The notes under the pieces are model-generated. The model was not told where the DNA came from. It saw only the letters and a list, made by a program, of their open reading frames with translations, and made no database searches. Of a stretch of DNA of 61,118 nt, positions 1 to 8,236 are shown one piece after another. The stretch is from Moorena bouillonii PNG. Lineage in GTDB: Bacteria; Cyanobacteriota; Cyanobacteriia; Cyanobacteriales; Coleofasciculaceae. Where the stretch lies: assembly GCF_001942495.1 (NCBI RefSeq), contig NZ_MKZS01000001.1:6285889-6347006 (forward strand), given 5' to 3'. The first letter of the stretch is position 1. Each line of letters opens with the position of its first letter. The translations under genes were made by a program, and so were the position numbers.

Positions 1-290
1 GGAGTCGGGAGTCGGGAGTCGGGAGTCGGGAGTCGGGAGTCGGGAGTCGGGAGTCGGGAGTCGGGAGTCGGGAGTCGGGAGTCGGGAGTCGGGAGTCGGG
101 AGTCGGGAGTCGGGAGTCGGGAGTCGGGAGTCGGGAGTCGGGAGTCGGGAGTCGGGAGTCGGGAGTCGGGAGTCGGGAGTCGGGAGTCGGGAGTCGGGAG
201 TCGGGAGTCGGGAGTCGGGAGTCGGGAGTCGGGAGTCGGGAGTCGGGAGTCGGGAGTCGGGAGTCGGGAGTCGGGAGTCGGGAATCGGGA
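1..290. repeat. Heptamer tandem array (GGGAGTC)n
   Basis: About 40 nearly perfect head-to-tail copies of the 7-mer GGGAGTC run from the first base of the window to about 283, decaying to GGGAATC and GGGAGTA at the right end. Filamentous cyanobacteria are known for such short tandemly repeated repetitive (STRR) heptamers. The array probably extends past the left edge. Seven is not a multiple of three, so copy-number change inside a gene would shift frame, but this array lies outside any gene I can support. Confidence 0.97.
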
Positions 291-901
291 GTAGTAGGAA
301 AGAAATAGGAGTAATTTTTGGTTTTATAATAAATCACCATTGCAGTTAATTAGCTATTAGTAAATATTAGATTTAATACTTGTCAATATTGATATTATTA
401 TTGTATAATTATTGTAGCAGTCATAAAATCGTTGAGGTACAATTTACTAGGTTTTATGGAGTAGGAATTAGGGAGTAATAATTTCCCATTGCTACCGTGA
501 ACTAAATCCCACATGACTTCCTTAATAAGGGAAGAAACTTGTTCGCGTAGCGTGGCCTTTTGGCCAAGGTAAATCATCTGGTAAATCATAAGTAGTAAAA
601 AACCGTTCTAATAAAGCAATACTAGGTAAAAAATAACAATCACAGCTTGTAATCGCAAATCACACTATAAAAATCACACAATAAACAGAATCTGCACTAG
701 CTACCTGTAGGGTGGGCAAAACCTTGCCCACCCTACAAATGGAGTCTGTGCGTAAGTCCTGAATCAGAAGGATAGCGGTGATACTACTTATGATTTACAC
801 AAATTTTTTATCCTATGCCCTATTCCCTGTTACCTAAAATCCAAAACGTACTTCAAGCAATTGATAACTGCTATCGTAAACATTCTATTGCAGCAAAACA
901 A
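291..901. other. Gene-less stretch upstream of coiled-coil gene
   Basis: AT-rich DNA with no credible gene. A 63-codon minus-strand frame at 398-589 runs through repeat sequence (TTCGCGTAGCGTGGCC near 541-556) and resembles nothing I know. The stretch also holds a 13-bp hairpin at 707-736. Promoters for the gene at 902 presumably lie between 740 and 890, but I see no convincing -35/-10 pair. Confidence 0.6.
707..736. repeat. Perfect 13-bp hairpin, GTAGGGTGGGCAA type
   Basis: GTAGGGTGGGCAA (707-719) pairs perfectly with TTGCCCACCCTAC (724-736) around a 4-base loop. The GTAGGGTGGGCA core is also the arm of the larger palindromic elements near 10.5, 11.6 and 12.6 kb, so this is probably a short-loop member of the same family rather than a gene-specific terminator; no T-run follows on either strand. 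Confidence 0.75.
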
Positions 902-1273
902 ATGACAAACTCAGACCAGTTTGATACCCGTTTCAACCTTTTACTAACTGCCATCGAGCGGATCAGCCAACAGATTGAACAGCTCGGTCACAGAACCGAT
1001 TCTAATGCTCGTGCTATCGATCAAACCAACCAAAAGATTGAACAGCTCGGTCACAGGATCGATTCTAATGCTCGTGCCATTGAAGCTCTAACCAATACTG
1101 TCCATGAGTTCAAACGAGATCGCGCTCAAGCATACTCTTTGATGGCAGATTTAGCTCAAAATCAATCCCGAATGTATGGCATGATGGCCAACTTAGATGA
1201 GCGACAGGAACAACTTTCTAACCGACAGGGTGAGATTGTGGAAATTATGAAGTTACTGGCTAAATCTAATTAG
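902..1273 (+). CDS. Coiled-coil protein, paralog 1 of 3
   Basis: A 123-aa Gln-rich coiled-coil protein of unknown function. From the ATG at 902 the sequence opens MTNSDQFDTRFN, shared with the two genes downstream, then carries two copies of a unit like IEQLGHRxDSNARAI, a linker (VHEFKRDRA), and a heptad-patterned tail (LDERQEQLSNRQGEIVEI). No signal peptide or membrane segment. An upstream in-frame ATG at 815 would add 29 residues, but MPYSLLP there looks like translated STRR DNA and the paralogs do not share it, so 902 is preferred. Resembles cyanobacterial proteins annotated only as hypothetical coiled-coil; a structural or adaptor role is a guess. Confidence 0.75.
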   Translation: MTNSDQFDTRFNLLLTAIERISQQIEQLGHRTDSNARAIDQTNQKIEQLGHRIDSNARAIEALTNTVHEFKRDRAQAYSLMADLAQNQSRMYGMMANLDERQEQLSNRQGEIVEIMKLLAKSN

Positions 1274-1335
1274 GATGCGCGAACCACTAGCCTAAGCATT
1301 TAGCTATCAGTTATCAGCTATCAGCTTTTGAATAA

Positions 1336-1432
1336 GCGATGCAGCGCGGTCTTGGGGAGGCAGCGCGGTCTTGGGGGTCTCCCCCATGAGCGACTGCCGT
1401 GGTTTCCCCCACTCGCTATTGCATCAAGACAA
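1336..1432 (+). repeat. Dispersed palindromic repeat, full copy
   Basis: Begins GCGATGCAGCGCGGTCTTGG, has an internal duplication of GCAGCGCGGTCTTGGGG, then CCCCCATGAGCGACTGCCGTGG, and ends GCATCAAGACA. Near-identical copies lie at 14423-14518 and 35622-35716, with an inverted copy at 49980-50097 and partial ones near 12540, 15680 and 37719. It lies between paralogs 1 and 2, and the minus-strand reading frame through it (1321-1584) is repeat translation, not a gene. STRR-like GACTGCT units follow at about 1523-1550. Confidence 0.85.
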
Positions 1433-1584
1433 CAGGTAAGCATTTGTTTAATCTGAGTTACGGAAAGCTGTTTGCGTAGCGTGAGCCATTCCCGTAGCGT
1501 GGCCTTTGGCTGACCGCTGACCCCTGACTGCTGACTGCTGACTGCTGATAGCTCTTGAAAAAACACTAAACACTGTTGCAGCAA

Positions 1585-1977
1585 ATGACAAACTCAGACC
1601 AGTTTGATACCCGTTTCAACCTTTTACTAACTGCGATCGAGCAGATTAGCCAACAGATTGAACAGCTTCGTCAAAGAACGGATTCTAATGCTCGTGCCAT
1701 TGAAGCCTTAACTGATACTGTTCATGAGTTCAAACGGGATCGCTCTCAACTGTATTCTGTGATGGCTAATTTAGCACAATCTCAGTCTAATTTATTTCAA
1801 TCTCAGGCTAATTTAGCGGACAGTCAATCCCGAATGTATGGCGTGATGGAAAACTTAGATCAACGACAGGAACAACTTTCTCAGGGACATGAACAACTTT
1901 CCCAGCGACAGGAACAACTGTCTAACCGACAAGGGGAGATTGTAGAAATTCTGAAGTTATTGACTCAATCTAATTAG
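1585..1977 (+). CDS. Coiled-coil protein, paralog 2 of 3
   Basis: A 130-aa paralog of the gene at 902. It keeps the opening MTNSDQFDTRFNLLLTAIEQ and the NARAIEALTDTVHEFKRDRS block, has only one copy of the IEQL unit, and instead has an expanded Gln-rich tail (QEQLSQGHEQLSQRQEQLSN). The ATG at 1585 aligns with the other two; an in-frame TTG nine bases upstream is conserved in paralog 3 and could also be used. Flanking spacer is shared too: GATGCGCGAACCACTAG follows both paralog 1 and paralog 2, and AAAACACTAAACACT precedes paralogs 2 and 3, so gene and spacer were duplicated together. Confidence 0.75.
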   Translation: MTNSDQFDTRFNLLLTAIEQISQQIEQLRQRTDSNARAIEALTDTVHEFKRDRSQLYSVMANLAQSQSNLFQSQANLADSQSRMYGVMENLDQRQEQLSQGHEQLSQRQEQLSNRQGEIVEILKLLTQSN

Positions 1978-2179
1978 GATGCGCGAACCACTAGCCGTCA
2001 GCTATCAGTGATCAGCTATCAGCCTATGGGCTATCAGCCTATGGGCTACAGATGGTGCTACTGTTCGCGCAGCATGCCCGTAGCGCAATTGGTGCTTTTG
2101 AAGAAAATAAGCTGACGGCTGACCGCTGACTGCTGATAGCTTACAGATCTTGAGAAAACACTAAACACTCTTGCAGCAA

Positions 2180-2557
2180 ATGACAAACTCAGACCAGTTT
2201 GATACCCGTTTCAACCGTTTACTAACTGCCATTGAGCGCATCGACCAACAGATTGAACAGCTTGGTCACAGGATCGATGCTGTTACCCAACAGATTGAAC
2301 AGCTCGGTCACAGAACTGATTCTAATGCTCGTGCTATCGAAGCTCTAACCGATACTGTTAGTGAATTGAAACGCGATCGCTCTCGACTGTATTCTGTGAT
2401 GGCCGATTTAGCACAATCTCAGTCTAATTTAGCTCAAAGTCAATCCCGAGTGTATGGCATGATGGAAAACTTAGATGAGCGACAGGAACAACTTTCTAAC
2501 CGACAGGGGGAGATTGTAGAAATTCTGAAATTATTGACTAAATCTCAAGCAGGGTAA
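2180..2557 (+). CDS. Coiled-coil protein, paralog 3 of 3
   Basis: A 125-aa member of the same family, opening MTNSDQFDTRFNRLLTAIER. It has two IEQLGHR units (one fused to IDAVTQQ), the NARAIEALTDTV block, and a short tail ending LSNRQGEIVEILKLLTKSQ. Differences from paralogs 1 and 2 lie mainly in the number of heptad blocks, as expected if copy-number slippage of coiled-coil units drives divergence. No domain beyond coiled coil is recognised. Confidence 0.75.
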   Translation: MTNSDQFDTRFNRLLTAIERIDQQIEQLGHRIDAVTQQIEQLGHRTDSNARAIEALTDTVSELKRDRSRLYSVMADLAQSQSNLAQSQSRVYGMMENLDERQEQLSNRQGEIVEILKLLTKSQAG

Positions 2558-2560
2558 ATC

Positions 2561-2624
2561 TAAGCTATCAGCCGTCAGGATTCAGCGGTCAGCTGAATCC
2601 TGACGGCTGAATCCTGATAGCTTA
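2561..2624. terminator. Nested hairpin between convergent genes
   Basis: CCGTCAGGATTCAGC (2572-2586) pairs perfectly with GCTGAATCCTGACGG (2592-2606) over a 5-base loop, and the flanking TAAGCTATCAG (2561-2571) pairs with CTGATAGCTTA (2614-2624). It sits between the convergent genes ending at 2557 and 2699, so it could act as a bidirectional terminator. No T-run follows and the sequence is built from STRR units (CAGCGGT, CTGATAG), so it may simply be a repeat hairpin. Confidence 0.4.
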
Positions 2625-2698
2625 AGCAAAAATAGTGGGACGCTCATCATCGATAACTGTTAACATCCGAGTCACCCCTTCAGCTAACTGACACACAA

Positions 2699-3274
2699 CT
2701 AAGGTGCCATAACGTTATCAGAAAACTGCCCAAGCACATTACCCGCAGGCCCATATTGGCAGACGACATAGAAGGCGTTATATTGTCTACCTTGAATAGT
2801 TTTGACGCCCTGGGCTGCACCACACCCTAATTGGGTACTCTTCTTCCACACCACCTGAGTAAAATGCCCGGTGCTCCCAGAAAACCCTGGATTGGCATAG
2901 TCATAGTTAGAAACCTCTTGGTACCAGTTAGTCACTGCTTGGTTCCCTAGGGTAGCTGTGTCTATAGACGATGCTGTGGTATAGGAGACAAAGAGATTTT
3001 CTCCCACATTATTGGTTTTACTGTGTTGGAAAATGCCATTGCTTGCCAGATGATTCGCCCAGCTTTGAGCACTGTTGTTGAGAGAACTACTCAGGGTCAT
3101 ATTAGGACTATGATGGGTGCTCCGATAGGTATTGTGCTTAGACAAACTTGTGCTGCGCAATGTACTTAAGTTTATTCCTGTTTGCCCCATAACTGAGTTA
3201 CTATTGATTATCCCCAAAGGAATTATCGTTGCCAAGCCGAGATAAACAACCCTCAAGAATTGCTTCCGATTCAT
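2699..3274 (-). CDS. Secreted CAP-superfamily (SCP/PR-1-like) protein
   Basis: A 191-aa protein with a hydrophobic N-terminal signal region (about residues 9-30) and one CAP domain (about 43-185). The four usual CAP cavity residues are visible: His84 (FQHS), Glu92 (GENL), Glu120 (NWYQE) and His137 (GHFTQVVW). The second signature, YVVCQYGPAGN, lies at 169-179. Bacterial CAP proteins are extracellular; activities are mostly unproven, with lipid binding or proteolysis proposed for relatives. Monocistronic, convergent with paralog 3. Start chosen for the signal peptide (MNRKQFLRVV). Confidence 0.93.
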   Translation of the reverse strand: MNRKQFLRVVYLGLATIIPLGIINSNSVMGQTGINLSTLRSTSLSKHNTYRSTHHSPNMTLSSSLNNSAQSWANHLASNGIFQHSKTNNVGENLFVSYTTASSIDTATLGNQAVTNWYQEVSNYDYANPGFSGSTGHFTQVVWKKSTQLGCGAAQGVKTIQGRQYNAFYVVCQYGPAGNVLGQFSDNVMAP

Positions 3275-3572
3275 GGACTTACTCCTTACTAGGTAGGGAA
3301 AAAATTTTTATGTCTCAGATAACAAACCAATAGACTTCTGTGCAGCAAATAAAGTTCCACATTGTCGGATGTTTCTGGGGAAATATAAGTTAACATCCAA
3401 AACACTGATTCTGCCGTTGATTACGTTACAAAACTATAAAAAGTTTTTCGGGCTCTTCCGACTTTACTGCTCCCTACTCCCTACTCCCTACTCCCTACTC
3501 CCTACTCCCTTTCCTAATACCTTACTCACAAATCAGTTTTTTCCTACTGATAAGTAATTGAGGCTAAACCTT

Positions 3573-4157
3573 TTATTTAGATGGGGAAGGTTTCAGCTTA
3601 CGTTTGATGGTTGAAGCTAAGCCGAGAGTGGCAAGGGTAAAGATACTTATACTATGAGTGGGTTCAGGGACAATCACCGGTTTGGCAGAAAAACTAATGG
3701 GCAACTCACTATCTTCTGGTCCCAAATTTTCAAAACCAGTGATCAATGGCGGTGCTGAAAAAACTTCAAAAAAACTAGGGGGCTGCAAAAAACTAGCGAA
3801 AAAGACATTAACAAAGTTTCCAGCTGAGGTGGAAAACCCAAAGCCGTCAGTTGTTAACTGATTAGCATCAAGACTAATTAAATTGTCAACTTCGAAAGGT
3901 TCGTTTCCCGGTGTAGAAGTACCAGTAGGTTGCAAACCAGTAATTGTTTCGCTGTTGCGCGTGCCAGTAATTTCAGAAATCAGGAAAAAACCCAAATCAT
4001 CAGGAGTATCATTAGTAGTGAAAGTACCACTGGCTTCGATACCAGGAGCAGAATAACTCCAGTTCCAATTTAAAGCTGAAGCTGCCTGGGGTGCCACCAA
4101 AACTAATCCAGAGGTAGCAATCAGGAGTGTGGTAGATAGCAGAGTTAGATTTTTCAT
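3573..4157 (-). CDS. PEP-CTERM sorted exported protein
   Basis: A 194-aa exported protein. Starting at the ATG at 4157 (MKNLTLLSTTLLIATSG) it has a clean signal peptide with a likely cleavage near ASA-L. The middle is a beta-rich region without a named domain. The C-terminus is a PEP-CTERM anchor: VPEPTHSIS, a hydrophobic stretch (about FTLATLGLAS), then a basic tail (KRKLKP). The frame stays open 38 codons further upstream to 4271, but those codons translate an STRR array (PTPYSLLPVPCSLFPVP) and should not be included. The family is processed by exosortase and tied to surface or exopolysaccharide biology; the specific role is unknown. Confidence 0.88.
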   Translation of the reverse strand: MKNLTLLSTTLLIATSGLVLVAPQAASALNWNWSYSAPGIEASGTFTTNDTPDDLGFFLISEITGTRNSETITGLQPTGTSTPGNEPFEVDNLISLDANQLTTDGFGFSTSAGNFVNVFFASFLQPPSFFEVFSAPPLITGFENLGPEDSELPISFSAKPVIVPEPTHSISIFTLATLGLASTIKRKLKPSPSK

Positions 4158-4192
4158 CGCCAATTTAGGGTTGAACAAAACTATACCAAAGG

Positions 4193-4250
4193 GAACAGGG
4201 AACAGGGAACAGGGAACAGGGAGTAGGGAGTAGGGAGTAGGGAAAAGGGA
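4193..4250. repeat. STRR array (GGGAACA / GGGAGTA)n
   Basis: Seven-bp tandem units, about five of GGGAACA followed by about four of GGGAGTA, just upstream of the PEP-CTERM gene start. Changing unit type part-way along an array is typical in this window (also at 14328-14390). Confidence 0.9.
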
Positions 4251-4318
4251 ACAAAAATTATCACAATTCATTTAGGATTGGTATATCAGTTATGAGGTAC
4301 GCTTTTCAACCTCAAAGT

Positions 4319-4346
4319 CCCCCTTATTAAGGGGGATTTAGGGGGA
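4319..4346. repeat. CCCCCTTATTAAGGGGG palindromic repeat
   Basis: A palindrome CCCCCTTATTAAGGGGG (4319-4335) followed by ATTTAGGGGG. This motif is a common dispersed repeat in filamentous cyanobacteria. It lies upstream of the acetyltransferase gene and has no T-run, so I do not call a terminator. Confidence 0.7.
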
Positions 4347-4392
4347 TCAAGTTGTACCTTATCGGATATAGAATTAAATAATAACTCAATAC

Positions 4393-4938
4393 ATGAAGCC
4401 GCACAACATGATTATCCGAGATGCAGAAATAAGGGATCGTGAGAGCGTGCGCTCCTTACATATGTCGGCCTTTCCGATCGGGGAGGGTGATCTTGTGGCA
4501 GGTCTCGCTGATGACCTCATATCCAATATTACGGAGCCATGTACACTATCATTAGTAGCCGTCGATAACAATGAAATAATTGGAAACATTGCATATAGTC
4601 CTGTATTTATTTCCGAAAAACAAGATTTACATGGGTATATTCTGGCACCACTGGCTGTTAAGCCAGAATGCCAAGGTAATGGTGTGGGGAGTAAACTAAT
4701 TGATGCTGGGATTAAGCGATTGCGTAGTATGAATGTGACTATTCTCTTCGTGTATGGTGATCCTAGGTATTATGAAAGATTTGGCTTTCAAGCAGAGTTG
4801 GCAACATATTTCATTCCTCCATATCCATTGCAGTGGCCTTTTGGTTGGCAGGCGCTATTACTTGGCGAGATAGAAGAGCCAAGTGCTGCTGTGAATATCA
4901 AATGCGTAAAGTCTTTAAACAATCCTAAACTATGGTGA
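4393..4938 (+). CDS. GNAT-family N-acetyltransferase
   Basis: A 181-aa Gcn5-related N-acetyltransferase, predicted to move acetyl from acetyl-CoA to an unknown amine. The core acetyl-CoA loop is visible as QGNGVG at residues 94-99, preceded by the beta-4 strand LAPLAVKPE; the segment YYERFGFQ is the usual C-terminal GNAT motif. It resembles the YhbS-like branch. A second in-frame ATG at 4408 (MIIRDAEIRD) is an equally good start by family comparison. Soluble, monocistronic, no linked substrate gene. Confidence 0.9.
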   Translation: MKPHNMIIRDAEIRDRESVRSLHMSAFPIGEGDLVAGLADDLISNITEPCTLSLVAVDNNEIIGNIAYSPVFISEKQDLHGYILAPLAVKPECQGNGVGSKLIDAGIKRLRSMNVTILFVYGDPRYYERFGFQAELATYFIPPYPLQWPFGWQALLLGEIEEPSAAVNIKCVKSLNNPKLW

Positions 4939-5282
4939 AAGGTTGGTAATATCAAGTCAGGGTTTTATAACGCTACGCGAAAGGCAAGAGGCAATAGGCA
5001 ATAGGCAATAGGCAATAGGCAATAGCGATCACTGCATCAAGATAAGGAATCAACATCAAAGATGACTGTATCTCATAACTGCGATAAACACTATAGTAAT
5101 CTTATCTAATTCATGAATAATAGTGGTTTTAGGAATAGGTGTAACTATTGTAAAGCCATGATTTCATAGTTTTAATAATTTACAACTGATTTAGGATTTA
5201 TATAAAAATAAATTGTTATTAAAATTGCGTTTTTAAATCACTAAAAGCGTTACATATTAAAGTTGATAGCAATTAGTTGATA
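4939..5282. other. Gene-less stretch with STRR and hairpin
   Basis: Holds an STRR array of GGCAATA units (about 4983-5026) and then AT-rich DNA. At its right end GCAATTAGT (5269-5277) pairs with ACTAATTGC (5282-5290), a 9-bp hairpin that overlaps the stop codon of the minus-strand TPR gene; it could help end that operon, but there is no T-run. No gene seen. Confidence 0.6.
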
Positions 5283-6782
5283 CTAATTGCTCATAGCTAC
5301 CCTAGGAGATGAGTCATACTTTAGTACCACTTTACTTAAATAAGGTTTTAATTGGTGTTTTAGAATCAGTAAGGCAATCTTTCTATCTAAGACTTCATGT
5401 TTTTCATCAGTAATTTCGGTAGACCACAATCCTTCTGATCCAGTCAGATAAACATCTGGCTTAAAAACTTCAAAGGTAGCTTCTATATAGCAAGGTTTTG
5501 CCATTACATCTATTGTTCCCAGCTCGACTTCCTTGAGTAATCCTTTAAACACGGGTTGACCCGTTTTTACCTCAAAAACCCAAGCTGGAGTTTCCTCTGA
5601 CCCCTTCGTTGTGATCTGAGGGTCAATGAACTGAAACTCATCGGTTGTTCCTTCTGTATTTTTTTGACCATGGTTACCTTTAACTCCAGGTTTATTTTTA
5701 TTCCAAGAAGCCTCGACTTTACTGTGATTTTCCTTACTCTCTTGCTGCTTCCTCTCTTTCTCAACATCAGGGTCAAATGAGGCACTGAAGTTACGGGCTT
5801 CCCAAGGGATCTTGCCATTTTTCAGTCTTAGCCTGAGTTCTCCACCTTTGAGTCCGAACCTAACTCGACCGAATGGCATCTGCAGCCACTGTTCATTAAA
5901 TTGAATAGTCAGGTATAGCTTCAATTGCTTTATCTTGGAAGATGAAAAAATGCCTGTCGAGACTGGCTCGACTTTAAGCTCCATCGTCAGACAATCTGGA
6001 AATTTATTTTCTTCAATTAGTAGGATAAACGGTTTCGCCACATCTGCGTATTGTTGACCCAGCAGGCGTTTCCTCAAATCTAAGGCTTGCTGGTACAGGG
6101 GTTCCGCGTCTTGGTAGCGCCCCTGACTATAGTACAGTAAAGCCAGGTTGTTGAGGCTGTTTGCCACATCTGGGTGTTCTTCACCCAAGCGCTCTCTAAC
6201 CGTTGATAAGCATTGCTGATACCAAGGCAATGCTTGCTCGTAAGCGCCTTGACCTTTGTAAAAGCGGCCTAAGCCCACAAAAGGCCAGATTAAATCTTCG
6301 TCATTTAAGTAATCCTTTTGGTTAGTAGCAACTTCCAGCAGGTGAGGGATAGCAGGGGTAATTGCTAGAATGTCTGACTGAGTTGGGGTCTTAGGAATAT
6401 CCTTTGCTATTGCTACGATAGCTGAACAAAAGCCCTGTTTTAGGGTTTCAATATCAGCTAATTGTTCCCCCTTGATACTCAAAAATTTTCTAATACGATC
6501 GTGAAGTTGGTAGGTATTATAATCCAACTGCTGAAGTAAATACTTTTGAACTAAGATATCCCGATTAACGACCAAATCAAAGTCCAAGCTAGCAGCTCTA
6601 GCCGCCTCGGATACTAATGACCAGGGAATAGGAGCCAAGGCAAACAAACTCAATAGACCAGCCATGGTTTGAGCTGAAGACTCTAAAGCATCCCAATTGA
6701 GTTCCAGTACAACATCTGTACCAGAGTCCCCTTCTTGAGATTGCTTTTCCTGTAGGAGTGATAAAATTTCTTCTAGCATCAT
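5283..6782 (-). CDS. TPR protein with unassigned C-terminal domain
   Basis: A 499-aa soluble protein, third gene of the operon. Residues 1-110 look like the winged-helix/arm region that normally follows NB-ARC (LELNWDALES, LFALAPIPWSLV, YQLHDRIRKFL). Residues about 165-245 hold two clear tetratricopeptide repeats (AYEQALPWYQQCL, EHPDVANSLNNLALLYYSQG, DAEPLYQQALDLRKRL). Residues about 255-499 are a beta-rich region with a charged low-complexity insert (about 335-375) that I cannot assign. ATG at 6782 overlaps the stop of the caspase/NB-ARC gene as ATGA, so translation is likely coupled. In relatives these parts often sit in one polypeptide with NB-ARC; here sensor and switch seem to be in separate chains. 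The C-terminal domain may be an effector or a ligand-binding module (inference). Confidence 0.85.
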   Translation of the reverse strand: MMLEEILSLLQEKQSQEGDSGTDVVLELNWDALESSAQTMAGLLSLFALAPIPWSLVSEAARAASLDFDLVVNRDILVQKYLLQQLDYNTYQLHDRIRKFLSIKGEQLADIETLKQGFCSAIVAIAKDIPKTPTQSDILAITPAIPHLLEVATNQKDYLNDEDLIWPFVGLGRFYKGQGAYEQALPWYQQCLSTVRERLGEEHPDVANSLNNLALLYYSQGRYQDAEPLYQQALDLRKRLLGQQYADVAKPFILLIEENKFPDCLTMELKVEPVSTGIFSSSKIKQLKLYLTIQFNEQWLQMPFGRVRFGLKGGELRLRLKNGKIPWEARNFSASFDPDVEKERKQQESKENHSKVEASWNKNKPGVKGNHGQKNTEGTTDEFQFIDPQITTKGSEETPAWVFEVKTGQPVFKGLLKEVELGTIDVMAKPCYIEATFEVFKPDVYLTGSEGLWSTEITDEKHEVLDRKIALLILKHQLKPYLSKVVLKYDSSPRVAMSN

Positions 6783-8236
6783 GTACTCCCTGGCTTTGAG
6801 TGCTGTACCGGTATATTGTATAATCGTATCTGTGCCGCTATATTGTATAATCCTAGAGGTATACAGCTAACTAATTGACAGAGTTTTTTAGCAAATTCTA
6901 ACTCTTGTTGAACCAACTCCTTTCCTAACAACTGTGCTAATAACTCTAGAGCCTCAGTTTCTGGTAATTCTCCCAGAGGAACTGATGGATAGGGTAACTG
7001 TGAGCTACGTGTAGTGATTAATACCTTGAATCGAGAACCCATGGGCGGTAAGTAGTCTTGGATTTGCTTAATATCAGTGACATTATCGAACACCAATAAA
7101 ACTTTACCTCCTCGCCACTTTTTCCAGCAATAAGCAAGTTGGCTAGCAATGCTTAACTTTTCAGGAATCTTAAAATCATAAAATTCATTCACATATTGAA
7201 ATTCCGAGAGCTGGGTGACAATATCTACTCCCTGGAGATTTAACCAACAACAGCCACCGGGATAATCTTCTAATTTGTACCAAGAGTATTGAATTGCTAG
7301 TTCTGTCTTGCCTACTCCCCCCTTACCTGTGCGATCAGTAATGGCTACAATATTGTTTTGCTCCAATAGCTGATCTAACTCTTCCAGTGGCTGGTGTCTA
7401 TCCACAAACTTACGCGCCTGACTAGTAGGTATATTGTGGGCAACCTCAAAGGGATTAGGATGATAAACATCGATATCACCATCCCAACTGCGACGATAAA
7501 AATAGGTTGGTAGTTGTTGTTTATTTAAACTATCAAATTGTTGCTTAACGTGATCAGCAACTACTTTCATATCTGGCAGCCAGTCATGGTGCGCCAACGC
7601 TTCTCTTACCGCTTGGGAAAAGTATCCCGTTTTTTCTGAGGAGTTAACTCTGGCTTTCTCCCCTTCTCTCGTAGCTAGTAAGACAAACTGTTGACTGTTT
7701 TTCCTAGGTTTACCACTAGGAAACTGTTTCCCTCCCAAATTAGTTGGTCGCCCGTTTGACTCTAAAAGATAATTAGCACAAGCCTCGACTATACAAATCT
7801 GATGGGTAATCTTAAATGACTCTGAACCTAAAAGCAGTAACAGGGAATGTAAATCTAGATTTTGCCAATTCGTTTTACTAGCATCAGCACAAAGTAGCCT
7901 GCGATTCCGCTCTGAGGTAATCAAACCATGGCCTGCCCAAAACATAAACAGTAACTCTCCCGTTTTTTGGGATAGGTCATTGGTAATGATATCAAATAGA
8001 TTCTGCTCCGTTGCTGGGGTTGACGTTATCTCAAAGTTATTAACCAGTGTACTATTTTCAGTTAAAGGAGACAAACAGAGCTTGATATTATCTGTTGGCA
8101 CTCCTTGTGATAACAACCAATCAGCAAACTTGATGGCATCATGAACGGGACCATCAACATTCCAGTTTGTTGCTTGATAGTTTTCAATACCGACAATTAA
8201 CCCATAGGTTTTTTCTGGCTTAGCAGTAATAGTCAT
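6779..8236 (-). CDS. Caspase-like protease fused to NB-ARC ATPase
   Basis: A 485-aa STAND-type protein. Residues about 8-250 form a caspase-like (metacaspase/orthocaspase-type) domain: His103 in FWAGHG and Cys153 in VEACAN fit the catalytic dyad. Residues about 270-465 form NB-ARC: P-loop GKGGVGKT (304-311), Walker B KVLLVFDN (378-385), LITTR (406-410) and the GLPL-like IPLGL (459-463). The chain then ends after a 9-residue duplicated motif (LYNIAAQIR, LYNIPVQ), just where the winged helix should begin; that part opens the next gene. Start at 8236 (MTITAKPEKTYG) chosen because it overlaps the upstream stop as ATGA; a longer frame to 8281 is less likely. Presumed role: nucleotide-switched protease activation. 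Confidence 0.88.
   Translation of the reverse strand: MTITAKPEKTYGLIVGIENYQATNWNVDGPVHDAIKFADWLLSQGVPTDNIKLCLSPLTENSTLVNNFEITSTPATEQNLFDIITNDLSQKTGELLFMFWAGHGLITSERNRRLLCADASKTNWQNLDLHSLLLLLGSESFKITHQICIVEACANYLLESNGRPTNLGGKQFPSGKPRKNSQQFVLLATREGEKARVNSSEKTGYFSQAVREALAHHDWLPDMKVVADHVKQQFDSLNKQQLPTYFYRRSWDGDIDVYHPNPFEVAHNIPTSQARKFVDRHQPLEELDQLLEQNNIVAITDRTGKGGVGKTELAIQYSWYKLEDYPGGCCWLNLQGVDIVTQLSEFQYVNEFYDFKIPEKLSIASQLAYCWKKWRGGKVLLVFDNVTDIKQIQDYLPPMGSRFKVLITTRSSQLPYPSVPLGELPETEALELLAQLLGKELVQQELEFAKKLCQLVSCIPLGLYNIAAQIRLYNIPVQHSKPGST

Noticed and set aside
398-589. Minus-strand 63-codon frame
   Set aside because: Runs through a CGCGTAGCGTGGCC repeat, no recognisable domain, poor start context.
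1321-1584. Minus-strand 87-codon frame
   Set aside because: It translates the dispersed repeat and STRR (SQQSGVSGQ); a similar frame appears at 14279-14524 for the same reason.
4158-4271. N-terminal extension of the PEP-CTERM protein
   Set aside because: Those 38 codons translate a GGGAACA/GGGAGTA array and displace the signal peptide.
6779-6782. Programmed frameshift joining the caspase-NB-ARC and TPR genes
   Set aside because: No slippery heptamer was seen at the junction; ATGA coupling with a proper start codon is simpler and the same junction type occurs upstream.
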